Below, in pieces: positions 23,853 through 31,923 of a DNA stretch of 64,000 nucleotides. This DNA is from Pelagibius sp. Alg239-R121 (lineage in GTDB: Bacteria; Pseudomonadota; Alphaproteobacteria; Kiloniellales; Kiloniellaceae): contig NZ_CAMZOF010000004.1 of assembly GCF_947331435.1 (NCBI RefSeq), positions 1 to 64,000 of the forward strand, given 5' to 3'. The notes below the pieces were generated by a model, which saw only the letters and a program-made list of their open reading frames with translations, was not told the DNA's origin and made no database searches. The position numbers and the translations under genes were made by a program. Numbering within the stretch: the stretch's first letter is position 1; every line of letters starts with the position of its first letter.

Positions 23853-24809
23853 TCACTCCCGCCGCCCGCCTGCGAGCGTAATGACGCCGACGATAATGAC
23901 GCCGGTCAGGAGCAGGCGAATGCCGGCGCTGAGGCCGAAGGTGTTGAGCATGGTCACCAACAGAAACATGAAAAGCGCCGCGCCCCAGATACCCGGGAGG
24001 TTGGCGAAGCCTCCGGCAACAGAGGTTCCACCAATCACCACGACGGCGATAGAGGCGAGCAGATATTCCGCGCCCATGTTCAAGGACGCACCCCCGGAAA
24101 ACCCAGAGAGCAAATACCCGCAGAGACCTGCAAGCACAGCCGATTGAACGTAGGTTGCCAGGCGAATAATGTCGACCTTGACGCCCGCCAGTTCTGCCGC
24201 ACGTGCGTTTTGCCCGATGGCATGGACCGAACGTCCGAATACTGTGCGATGAAGTACGACACTCATAACGACGGCAAGAAGGACGACGCAGAAAGCGAGA
24301 ATGGGAAAACCGGCAATCTTCGTCGTCGTAAAGTCAGCCAGGAGTTCCGGTGGCTTGATCTTTATGCCACGTCCATAGGCGATGGCGCAGGACTGTACCA
24401 GGAAACTCGATGAGAGGGTGGCGATGATCGGTGGGATACGTAGAGCCCGGATCAGTCCGTAGTTGAATATTCCGACCAGCAGGCCGCAGATCAACGCGAT
24501 CACAAGTCCAGGCAGGATCATGACATCCTGACTATCCATGATCTTCATGGAAACCGCGCCGGCGAAGGTCATGGTGGCTGGAATGGAAAGATCGACGTTA
24601 CCGGGGCCGAGCGTGATGACGTACATCTGGCCGATGCCGACGATGACCGAAAAGGTTGCGAAGGCCAAGGCGGCGGACAGAATTTCCCCTGCGCCGGTTC
24701 CACCGGTAAAGAGGATCGTTGCAAGCCAAACAAGGAACGCGCCCAAAAAGGCCCAGATCCAGGGCTTCTCTGAGACCGTCCTGATTCGTTTGGTGAGTAG
24801 AGCGGTCAT
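23853..24809 (-). CDS. Sugar ABC transporter permease
   Basis: A 318-residue membrane permease of the ribose/xylose (RbsC-like) family. Conserved stretches include VITLGPGNVDLSIPATMT, GLIRALRIPPIIATLSSSFL, FGRSVHAIGQNARAAELAGV, and the coupling-loop region near VVVIGGTSVAGGFANLPG. Its start overlaps the stop of the next gene upstream (ATGA), and the four importer genes lie on one strand with little or no spacing: binding protein, ATPase, permease, permease. It works with the partner permease at 24806-25744 as a heterodimer. Substrate is probably a pentose or related sugar, not resolvable from sequence alone. Confidence 0.92.
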   Translation of the reverse strand: MTALLTKRIRTVSEKPWIWAFLGAFLVWLATILFTGGTGAGEILSAALAFATFSVIVGIGQMYVITLGPGNVDLSIPATMTFAGAVSMKIMDSQDVMILPGLVIALICGLLVGIFNYGLIRALRIPPIIATLSSSFLVQSCAIAYGRGIKIKPPELLADFTTTKIAGFPILAFCVVLLAVVMSVVLHRTVFGRSVHAIGQNARAAELAGVKVDIIRLATYVQSAVLAGLCGYLLSGFSGGASLNMGAEYLLASIAVVVIGGTSVAGGFANLPGIWGAALFMFLLVTMLNTFGLSAGIRLLLTGVIIVGVITLAGGRRE

Positions 24810-25744
24810 TTTGCACCGGTCCGGTTGATCACCACCCTGAGCGCCAGAACGATGATGAGGATCGCACCCTGAGCGCCGATCTGCCAGTCAGGCGAAATCT
24901 TCAGGAAGGATAGAAAGGAGCCCGCCAGTGTCAGGGTCATAGCGCCCAACACTGCGCCGACCGGTGAAATGCGGCCTCCGACGAATTCGCCACCGCCCAG
25001 GATGACGCCTGCGATTGACAGCAGTGTGTAGCGCAGCGCGATGTTGGCATCGGCAGAGGTGGTCAGGCCAATTAGCGAGATCCCGCTTAACACGCCAAAG
25101 AAACCAGCCAGAGCATACATGGTCATTTTGGCTTTCAGGATCGACCAACCCGCGCGCGCCACGGAACGTGGATTGCCGCCGACACCACGGAGCACTGTTC
25201 CGTAGGACGAACGCATCAGAGCCAGATGGACAACGAACGCAACCAGCGCCGAAGCGTATATGGTTGCGGGAAGGCCGGGTGCCTTGAAGGTCATGGCTGC
25301 ACGCACCCAGTCGGGAGCTTTTCCACCTGGCGTCGGCAGGACCAGCAACGCCAGACCGAGCCAGAAAAACGACATGCCGAGAGTGACCACGATCGAGGGC
25401 AAGTTGCGCAGATGGATTAATGCGCCCAATGCCGCGTAGGCCAGGATACAAAGCAGCAGAACGGCAGCCCCTAGAAGGGGCGCTTCGTTCAACCAGGTCG
25501 CGCCAACGCAAGCAACGAAGCCGACGAACGCGCCGATCCCCAGGTCAAGATCGTTTACCGTGATGACGCACATCTGCGCAAGCGTCGCGAAGGCGATCGG
25601 CAAGGCGAGATTCAGCAGCAAATTGAGCCCGAAATAGCTCATGGCGCGCGGTTGCAGATAGAAGATGGCGATCAGAATAACCGTCAGCGAAAAGGCGGGA
25701 AGCAGGCTTCGAAGGAGGCGGGGTGAGGGGAGAAAGGTGCTCAC
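24806..25744 (-). CDS. Sugar ABC transporter permease
   Basis: A 312-residue permease partner of the RbsC family. Visible stretches are YFGLNLLLNLALPIAFATL, QMCVITVNDLDLGIGAFVGF, SSYGTVLRGVGGNPRSVARAGW and ILGGGEFVGGRISPVGAVLG. The start is the GTG at 25744 (VSTFLPSP), which overlaps the ATPase stop in a GTGA arrangement; the frame open to 25915 lies inside the ATPase gene. The end overlaps the second permease. The two permeases are divergent in sequence, so they form a heterodimeric channel as in some xylose and autoinducer-2 type importers. Confidence 0.9.
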   Translation of the reverse strand: MSTFLPSPRLLRSLLPAFSLTVILIAIFYLQPRAMSYFGLNLLLNLALPIAFATLAQMCVITVNDLDLGIGAFVGFVACVGATWLNEAPLLGAAVLLLCILAYAALGALIHLRNLPSIVVTLGMSFFWLGLALLVLPTPGGKAPDWVRAAMTFKAPGLPATIYASALVAFVVHLALMRSSYGTVLRGVGGNPRSVARAGWSILKAKMTMYALAGFFGVLSGISLIGLTTSADANIALRYTLLSIAGVILGGGEFVGGRISPVGAVLGAMTLTLAGSFLSFLKISPDWQIGAQGAILIIVLALRVVINRTGAK

Positions 25745-27252
25745 GATGCAGGAGCCTTCGCTGACGAATGACTCTTGGACTGGTCTTCGAAGGAAGCGTG
25801 GAGCACCTTTTGTTCGGTGACCTCTGCTCCCGCGAGATCGGCCACGATGGTACCATTGCGGAACACGTAGATATGATCGCAGTGCGCCAACTCGTCCATC
25901 TCGGTTGTGTACCACACGAAGGTTCGTCCCAAGCCGACCTCTTCGCGGATCATCTCGTAAACCTCCTGCTTCGTGCCGATATCGACACCGCGCATCGGAT
26001 CATCCATCAGGATAATCTCGGCGTTCGAAGCCAATGCCCGCGCAAAGAGCGCTTTTTGCTGATTACCGCCGGAGAGGGAGAGAATGTTGTTGTTCACGTC
26101 CGGTGTGCGGATTGCGATTTTGCGCTTCCAGTCTGCTGCGAGTTGCGCTTCGGCCTTGGGATCGATCAGGCCGCCACGGGTCAGTTGGCGCATGGAGCCA
26201 ATGACAATGTTCATGGCAATCGACCAGAGCGGAAAGACACCGTCCACCTGCCGGTCCCCGGGGACAAGTGCCATCGGAACCGACTCTTCTCTCAACGCCG
26301 GTCCTGTGCAGCCCTTGTTACGATAGACATCAAGCAGGGCATCCGTCTGTCCATGACCGCCAAGGCCTGCCAGCCCGACAATCTCACCGCGGTAGGCAAG
26401 CAGCCGATGACCGTCGCTTTGCCCCTTGGGCTGCAGTGACACCAGCACTTGCTCTCCTGACTGGCGAATATCGGAAGTTCGTTGCGTGCCGTCCTGTTCT
26501 TTGGCGACACTTCCCATGGCTTCGACAAGATTGGTCCTCGTAAAGGCGCTGGCTTCCCGGTCTTCCACGATGCCGCCGTCACGCATGACGACGACCCGGT
26601 GGCTGGTTTGAAGAATCTCCTCCAGCAGGTGCGAAATCAGTATGCAGGCACCGCCTTGGTCGACGAAATTCCGGACGTGTTCAAGAAGTTGCCGCGCGAT
26701 GACTGCGTCGAGCGAGGACGTTGGCTCATCCAGGATCACCAAGCGGATTGGGCTGTCGACCTTGGTAAAGGCACGCGCGATTTCAACCATCTGACGCTTG
26801 GCGATGGAGAGGTCCCCAACCAGCGCATCCGGATCAATGCCGTGACCGGGGAAGATTTCCTGCAGCTTGTTGGAAATGAGCGCGCGTGCCCGTGCTTTCC
26901 AACCCACGCCCTTTATCGCCGGATGCAGGATGCGGGCATTCTCGGCAACCGTCAGGTTTGGACACAACGACAACTCCTGAAAGACGCAGCGGATGCCGTT
27001 TGCTTGTGCCTGGTTCACACCGTAACCCGGCAGGACGCTAGCCGCTGTTTCGAATTTGAGGTTCCCCTGCGAGGGGCGTTGTGTGCCTGCCAGAATCGAA
27101 ATGAGGGTGGACTTGCCGGCGCCATTGTGACCGACGATCCCCAGGACCTGACCCGTGAGAATCTCAAGATCGATACTGCCCAAGGCCTGGACGGCGCCGA
27201 AAGTCTTGCAGACACCGTCCATCGTAATCAATCGTTCTTGTGACTCGAACAC
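25741..27252 (-). CDS. Sugar ABC transporter ATPase with two nucleotide-binding domains
   Basis: A 503-residue duplicated ABC ATPase of the RbsA/XylG family. The first domain has a full Walker A (GHNGAGKST), the signature variant LSIAKRQMVEIARA and Walker B (LVILDEPTSSLD). In the second the Walker A is degenerate (GLGGHGQTD) while the signature is LSGGNQQK with ILMDDPMRGVD. That asymmetry is normal for sugar-importer ATPases. The start is a GTG at 27252, preceded by GGGAGCAGG. It sits between the binding-protein gene (58-base gap) and the first permease (four-base overlap). It energises import through both permeases. Confidence 0.93.
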   Translation of the reverse strand: MFESQERLITMDGVCKTFGAVQALGSIDLEILTGQVLGIVGHNGAGKSTLISILAGTQRPSQGNLKFETAASVLPGYGVNQAQANGIRCVFQELSLCPNLTVAENARILHPAIKGVGWKARARALISNKLQEIFPGHGIDPDALVGDLSIAKRQMVEIARAFTKVDSPIRLVILDEPTSSLDAVIARQLLEHVRNFVDQGGACILISHLLEEILQTSHRVVVMRDGGIVEDREASAFTRTNLVEAMGSVAKEQDGTQRTSDIRQSGEQVLVSLQPKGQSDGHRLLAYRGEIVGLAGLGGHGQTDALLDVYRNKGCTGPALREESVPMALVPGDRQVDGVFPLWSIAMNIVIGSMRQLTRGGLIDPKAEAQLAADWKRKIAIRTPDVNNNILSLSGGNQQKALFARALASNAEIILMDDPMRGVDIGTKQEVYEMIREEVGLGRTFVWYTTEMDELAHCDHIYVFRNGTIVADLAGAEVTEQKVLHASFEDQSKSHSSAKAPAS

Positions 27253-27310
27253 CCTGCTCCCTCAAAATTTACGCCGTTCGGGTTTAGGATATTCTGCGGG
27301 ACGCGATCGA

Positions 27311-28330
27311 TTATTCGCCCGCGATGACCTTTTTGGCGTCGTCTAACGAGTATTCAACATTGGCCACGCTGCCTACTTCGGTACCGGCCAGTTTTTCTTC
27401 CAGGTCATCCTGGTCTACGCGCAGGAAGGGGACAACCAGTTCCTTGGGTACATCGGCACCATCGAGGATCTGTTGGGCGACCCAGAACGCCAGAGTGGAA
27501 ACGCCAGGGGCAATCGAGACGGACATTGTCTTATAGCCGTTGGCGTCCTTTTGCTCCTTCCACCACTTCAATTCATCCTGACGGTTACCCATGATGATCA
27601 ATGGCGTTGGCCGGTCGGCTGCTTTGAATGCCTGCGCTGCGCCATAACCGTCGCCGCCTTGCGTTACCACGCCGGTGATCTCCGGCAACGACGGCAGGAT
27701 ACCTGCGACGGCTTTCTGCGCGACGTCCTGCGCCCAGTCGCCGTGAACCGAACCGACGATTTTAAACTGAGGGTTTTCGGCGACGCCTTCATGAATACCG
27801 GCGCTGATTTCGTCGTCCACGAACACGCCTGCCAGGCCGCGGATTTCCAAAAGATTACCACCGTCCGGCATATGCTTGGCGAGATATATAAGCTGTTCTT
27901 TGCCCATCTGTTTAAAGTCGATCGCGATCCGCCAGGCACAGGGCGCTGTGACAATGCCGTCGAAGGAGATGACCTTGATTCCGGCGCTGCAGGCTTCTTC
28001 GACCGCACCGTTAAGTGCATCGGGTGAGGCCGCGTTGATGACGATCGCGTCGTAGCCCTGGAGAATCATATTCTGAATCTGAGCGGCCTGCTCGGTCACT
28101 TGATTTTCAGCGGTCGTGAAAGCGTCTGCAGATGAGACAATACCGTCTTTCACTGCCTGCGAAGTAATCTTTTCCCAGCTGTTGAGCATTGCCTGACGCC
28201 AGGAGTTGCCGGCGTAATTATTGGAGAGCGCAATTTTTTTGTCCGACGTATCGGCAACCGCCATCTGAGACCACGCGGTCAAGCCGATCGCAACACCAAG
28301 GGACAGCACCTTCAATTTTGAACGGATCAT
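27311..28330 (-). CDS. Sugar ABC transporter substrate-binding protein
   Basis: A 339-residue periplasmic-binding protein of the RbsB (PF13407) type. The signal peptide is MIRSKLKVLSLGVAIGL to AVA. The mature part shows KKIALSNNYAGNSWRQAMLN, MILQGYDAIVINAASPDALN, IKVISFDGIVTAPCAWRIAI, and GVVTQGGDGYGAAQAF. ATG 28330 is chosen because AAGGAGGAAATC precedes it directly; a longer frame upstream to 28513 lacks a signal at its start. It is the first gene of the importer operon. A palindrome related to the one before the SMP-30 gene lies about 300 bases upstream. Confidence 0.93.
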   Translation of the reverse strand: MIRSKLKVLSLGVAIGLTAWSQMAVADTSDKKIALSNNYAGNSWRQAMLNSWEKITSQAVKDGIVSSADAFTTAENQVTEQAAQIQNMILQGYDAIVINAASPDALNGAVEEACSAGIKVISFDGIVTAPCAWRIAIDFKQMGKEQLIYLAKHMPDGGNLLEIRGLAGVFVDDEISAGIHEGVAENPQFKIVGSVHGDWAQDVAQKAVAGILPSLPEITGVVTQGGDGYGAAQAFKAADRPTPLIIMGNRQDELKWWKEQKDANGYKTMSVSIAPGVSTLAFWVAQQILDGADVPKELVVPFLRVDQDDLEEKLAGTEVGSVANVEYSLDDAKKVIAGE

Positions 28331-28664
28331 GATTTCCTCCTTGCTACAGCTTTGGGGCATCAACTTTCTGCAGTCCCGTGCGAAACGATCTCGGCTGGTT
28401 GGCCGTGGCAGTGATCGACAGGGATAGTTGCCCATCTTGATCGCCAATTTTTGAGGATGCTCGCAGCTGATGGCACTGAGTAACCAGGACGCGGTTTCCC
28501 CGTCCAGCTGCAATGGAGCCTCCCCGATTTGGCTTCGAAATGCTCTGCGGCATTTTGATTGAGGCTAAGAGAAGCATAGCTTGGCGTATGCGGCGCTTGT
28601 GGGAATGTTGTTACGCAAAATCGCCTCTCAGAGTGCGGGTTCCCGCAGTTGCTCGTGGGGTCAT
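28331..28664. other. Regulatory gap between response regulator and importer
   Basis: A 334-base gap between two leftward genes. It holds the importer promoter and, at its right edge, the palindrome TGCGG-GTTC-CCGCA. Nothing else was recognised. Confidence 0.5.
28634..28647. promoter_or_regulatory. TGCGG-N4-CCGCA operator candidate
   Basis: TGCGG (28634-28638), four bases, CCGCA (28643-28647). It is the same inverted repeat and spacing as the site at 30855-30868, so both may be bound by the LuxR-type regulator at 28665-29411. It lies about 300 bases upstream of the sugar-importer operon. Confidence 0.5.
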
Positions 28665-29411
28665 TCAGGCCCGGCCACGCGGAACTGTGGCCCGTATTGA
28701 AAGCCAACGATCGAGGTCATCCTGCAATGCCGCGAGACCGTCGACGTTCAGCAAACCGCGTTCCATGGCGATCGCGACTGCTCGGGTTCTGGAGTTGAAG
28801 ACGGGACCGAATTCGGCATCTGCTTCTCGTTCATCCACGCCGAGTTTTTCATAGAGATGCTTGAGGCGGCTTTGAACGCCTCGCGTCGACATACTGCGGC
28901 GCGCGGCGATGGCCTTGTCGGTCATGCCGAGAGAGATATCCATCAACACCTCGAATTCCGAATCAGTGAGGCCCTCCAGCACGTTCTCGGCGCGTTGCTG
29001 AACACCTCGTATTTCCCGGTCGATGATGCATTGGTCCTCGCGCAGGACCCCGCGCAACGCAAGCACCAGACGGTCTTCGCTTGCGGATTTGAGAAGATAA
29101 CCATAAGCAGCGAGTTGAGGAACGATGCGAGAGACGCCGCGGACATAAGCCTCGTCGGCGTAGTTGGACCAAAAGAGGATCCGCATCGAGGGGTTTTTTC
29201 GCCAGATCTGTTTCGCCGCTGTCACGCCGTTGGTCTGAGGCATCTGCAGGTCCATGATAACGCCGTGCACGTCGGAGCTCTCAACGATCTCCATGGCCGA
29301 CTTACCATTGTCAGCCTCGAAGACCTCCTCGCATTCCGGTAGCGCCCGGGTCACGGCTTCTTTCAGATACGCTCTGTGAAAGGGATCGTCTTCTGTAACC
29401 AGAATATTCAT
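28665..29411 (-). CDS. LuxR-type response regulator
   Basis: A 248-residue response regulator. The receiver domain has the acidic pocket (TEDDP near the N-terminus), the phosphorylation site D54 (GVIMDLQMPQT), and the conserved Lys near GYLLKSA. A LuxR/NarL-type helix-turn-helix follows (LTDSEFEVLMDISLGMTDKA, then STRGVQSRLKHLYEKLGVD). Unlike typical members, the recognition helix is followed by an insertion of about ten residues (EADAEFGPV) before the final helix. It is transcribed just after its sensor kinase (nine-base gap) and upstream of the sugar importer. Sequence supports a two-component pair; regulation of the importer and the SMP-30 gene is inferred. Confidence 0.88.
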   Translation of the reverse strand: MNILVTEDDPFHRAYLKEAVTRALPECEEVFEADNGKSAMEIVESSDVHGVIMDLQMPQTNGVTAAKQIWRKNPSMRILFWSNYADEAYVRGVSRIVPQLAAYGYLLKSASEDRLVLALRGVLREDQCIIDREIRGVQQRAENVLEGLTDSEFEVLMDISLGMTDKAIAARRSMSTRGVQSRLKHLYEKLGVDEREADAEFGPVFNSRTRAVAIAMERGLLNVDGLAALQDDLDRWLSIRATVPRGRA

Positions 29412-29420
29412 GCTCGTCCT

Positions 29421-30758
29421 TTATTGAGCCGCCAGATCCTTGCGGGGATCGGCATGTACTGCCGCCTCGTCGATGACTTCTGATACTTCGCTCGTCTCAT
29501 CCTGAACATCGTCTCGGGAGTCCGTCAGTTGAGAGAGCGGCAGGCTGATGGCTACCCTGGTTACCCCATCGATTGCGGAGCGGACGAAATCAATCTTCGC
29601 TGAGATCAGTCGTGCACGCACGCGCATGTTATCGACTCCGCCGGATGATCGGTCCCATTCGCCTGCTGGTCCCATGCCATTGTCCTCGACGCAAATGGAC
29701 AGATCGGTAGCGCAGGTATCGATGGAAACTCTGATCCTACGGGCGCGGCCATGCTTTATGGCATTATTTATGGCTTCCTGTACGATTCGAAAAAGGGTCT
29801 GTCGCAGGGGTTCCGGGCCGCTGTCCAGGAGCGAGGCTGTGTTGTCGATGACCGTTGTCCTGATCGGCGGATGTACGCTGACCACCGACCGCTCGAGCTG
29901 TGCCTCCACGGCCTGACTAAACCCGAAAAGTTCCAGAATGCCTGGTTTGGTGTCTTCAATAATGCGCCGCAGCTCGGTGATGCAGGTTGCGACTTCGTGG
30001 TCCAGTTCGGCCAGATCGGATGATCGCAGTGTTGGTTGGCGACGCAAATGAGCAAGTTGCCGTGACACTCGCGCCAGATCCGCCAAGGTCTGATCGTGAA
30101 GATCCATACCGAGGCGTTTACGCTCATTCTCCATGCCTTCAGTGAGGCGCAGGGCTCCCAGTCGCAGAGCCTCTTCGCGACCCCTTGCGGCTCCCTCGGA
30201 GAGCGCAAGTTTCTTGGCTTCCTCGCTTCGGATTACGGCATAGACATAGGGTGCGAGCAGATCTGCGATCTCGCGAGCGGTAGCAACATCCTGATCGCTG
30301 TAGCGGTTCTTTTCGTGATTGGAGATATTGAGCGCGCCGTGAATTGTACCATGCACACGGAAGGGGACATGCAACCGGCTGTGCAATCGAGCCTCGTAGA
30401 TCGGCGCGTCGAAGGCACCTTCAAAATGAAAGCGATCGTCCTGCCAGGCATCGCCGGTCAAAATGTAGTCGACCTCGCCGCGCAACAGCTGGCGGATCGG
30501 ACTTTTCTCTATGGGCTTTGGCTCTTTTTCTTCGCCCCAACCGGTCGTGACTCCGACTTCGTAGGCAACGCAGCAGTCGCGGGTATCGGCGAAGATCACC
30601 GAAATATCCATATGATCGTATGATATCAGTGCCCGAATCTCACCGGCGACCCGCTGTAGGACCTGTTGAAAGTCGAGCTGACCGGCAACCGCTCTAGATA
30701 TCGCCATATAGCGATCCAAAAGGGACCTCGCCTGCAACGATTTGGTTTCATTCGGCAT
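29421..30758 (-). CDS. Cytoplasmic GAF-domain histidine kinase
   Basis: A 445-residue sensor kinase without membrane helices. Residues about 20-180 form a GAF domain (DFQQVLQRVAGEIRALIS, LHVPFRVHGTIHGALNISN). The dimerisation helix carries H221 in ERKRLGMDLHDQTLADLARV, a HisKA_3-type site as in NarX-like kinases. The ATPase domain follows (FRIVQEAINNAIKHG, VEDNGMGP, GVDNMRVRA). The GAF domain probably binds a soluble ligand such as a sugar acid or lactone, inferred from the neighbours. It is cotranscribed with the response regulator and is divergent from the SMP-30 gene, with a 230-base gap holding palindromes. Confidence 0.88.
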   Translation of the reverse strand: MPNETKSLQARSLLDRYMAISRAVAGQLDFQQVLQRVAGEIRALISYDHMDISVIFADTRDCCVAYEVGVTTGWGEEKEPKPIEKSPIRQLLRGEVDYILTGDAWQDDRFHFEGAFDAPIYEARLHSRLHVPFRVHGTIHGALNISNHEKNRYSDQDVATAREIADLLAPYVYAVIRSEEAKKLALSEGAARGREEALRLGALRLTEGMENERKRLGMDLHDQTLADLARVSRQLAHLRRQPTLRSSDLAELDHEVATCITELRRIIEDTKPGILELFGFSQAVEAQLERSVVSVHPPIRTTVIDNTASLLDSGPEPLRQTLFRIVQEAINNAIKHGRARRIRVSIDTCATDLSICVEDNGMGPAGEWDRSSGGVDNMRVRARLISAKIDFVRSAIDGVTRVAISLPLSQLTDSRDDVQDETSEVSEVIDEAAVHADPRKDLAAQ

Positions 30759-30853
30759 ATTTGCGACACTTTCTGGGGATCAAATCTACCATGATGCCCC
30801 GGAGGCAGCCAGACCCCACGTGGTGTTCCCGATGTTAGTCTCCGCCTGTGGTT

Positions 30854-30892
30854 CTGCGGGAATCCGCAGGTTGGCGCGGTGAAAACTGCGCC
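30854..30892. promoter_or_regulatory. Tandem palindromes between the kinase and SMP-30 genes
   Basis: CTGCGG-GAAT-CCGCAG (30854-30869) is a perfect inverted repeat, and GGCGCGGT-GAAA-ACTGCGCC (30873-30892) is a near-perfect one beside it. The first matches the site at 28634-28647 in half-site and spacing. They lie in the divergent gap between the sensor kinase (start 30758) and the lactonase (start 30987). Confidence 0.55.
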
Positions 30893-30986
30893 GTCATTCC
30901 GTCAAGCAAGGCAGACGATTAGCATTTCAACACCTAGGATTCCACGATCCAAATCGGCCTGCGTTTAGGTTTCAGGAGAGAGTGCG

Positions 30987-31889
30987 ATGACCGGTGATCT
31001 CGTCGTTCATGACGAAGCTTTTCGTTTTCTGGTCAATCCCGCTGCCAGCTTGAAGAAATTATGTTCCGGCATGCTTTGGGCCGAGGGGCCGGTTTATTTT
31101 CCGCAGGGCGATTATCTGCTTTGGAGTGATATCCCCAACAACCGGATGCTGCAGTGGGTTGAAGGCCCAGGAATGCGGATCTACCGGTACAGTTCTAACA
31201 ATTCGAACGGCAACACGCGCGACCGCGAAGGGCGCCTCGTGACTTGCGAACATCTCACACGACGTGTCACCCGGACGGAACCCAATGGCTCGATCACCGT
31301 GCTCGCGGACAGCTACGAGGGTAAGCGGCTTAACTCGCCCAACGATGTCATCGTCAAATCCGACGGCTCCATCTGGTTCACCGACCCCTCCTACGGCATC
31401 ATCAGCGACTATGAGGGAAAAAAATCGCCGCAGGAGCAGGATGGCTGCTTCGTATTTCGGCTGGATGTTTCGAGCGGTTCGCTGGAGGTGGTCGCCGATG
31501 ATTTCGTGAAACCGAACGGCCTGGCCTTTTCACCGGATGAATCAATCCTCTACGTATCCGATACCGGCGTTTCTCACCAACCTGGCGGGCCGCGCCATAT
31601 CAGGTCATTCGAGGTGGAAGAGGGGGGACGATTGAAAGGCGGAGGGATCTTCGCAGAGATAGAACAGGGCGTTTCCGATGGCTTCCGTCTGGATTGTCAA
31701 GGCAATCTCTGGACCAGCACCGGCGGTGGCGTGCAGTGCTTTTCGGCAACAGGAAAACTGCTCGGCGAGATCGTGATCGGTGAAGCCGTGGCGAATGTCG
31801 CGTTTGGCGGCCCCAAGAACAACCGCCTTTTTATCACCGCCACGTCGTCGCTCTATGCCATCTATCTTGCGACCAGCGGCGCCATCTGA
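30987..31889 (+). CDS. SMP-30/gluconolactonase-family protein
   Basis: A 300-residue six-bladed beta-propeller of the SMP-30/gluconolactonase family. The metal-site residues are the early Glu in GMLWAEGPVYF, the Asn in RLNSPNDVIV and the Asp in SPDESILYVSDTG. Blades repeat through GSIWFTDPSYG and GFRLDCQGNLWTSTGG. No signal peptide is present. The family hydrolyses sugar lactones such as gluconolactone, or acts on related substrates. The divergent kinase and the neighbouring importer suggest a sugar or sugar-acid pathway. The stop codon lies within the terminator stem at 31875-31903. Confidence 0.88.
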   Translation: MTGDLVVHDEAFRFLVNPAASLKKLCSGMLWAEGPVYFPQGDYLLWSDIPNNRMLQWVEGPGMRIYRYSSNNSNGNTRDREGRLVTCEHLTRRVTRTEPNGSITVLADSYEGKRLNSPNDVIVKSDGSIWFTDPSYGIISDYEGKKSPQEQDGCFVFRLDVSSGSLEVVADDFVKPNGLAFSPDESILYVSDTGVSHQPGGPRHIRSFEVEEGGRLKGGGIFAEIEQGVSDGFRLDCQGNLWTSTGGGVQCFSATGKLLGEIVIGEAVANVAFGGPKNNRLFITATSSLYAIYLATSGAI

Positions 31890-31903
31890 TTTATGGCGCC
31901 GCT
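31875..31903 (+). terminator. Terminator overlapping the SMP-30 stop codon
   Basis: AGCGGCGCCAT (31875-31885) pairs perfectly with ATGGCGCCGCT (31893-31903) around CTGATTT, and a T/A-rich run (TTAATAATT) follows. The stop codon lies in the loop. It also lies 21 bases from the end of the leftward chemoreceptor gene. Confidence 0.75.
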
Positions 31904-31923
31904 TTAATAATTGAGCTTAGGTG

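Noticed and set aside
24598-27243. Many overlapping opposite-strand frames in the sugar-importer genes
   Set aside because: They are shadows of the permease and ATPase frames, which carry clear family motifs on the leftward strand.
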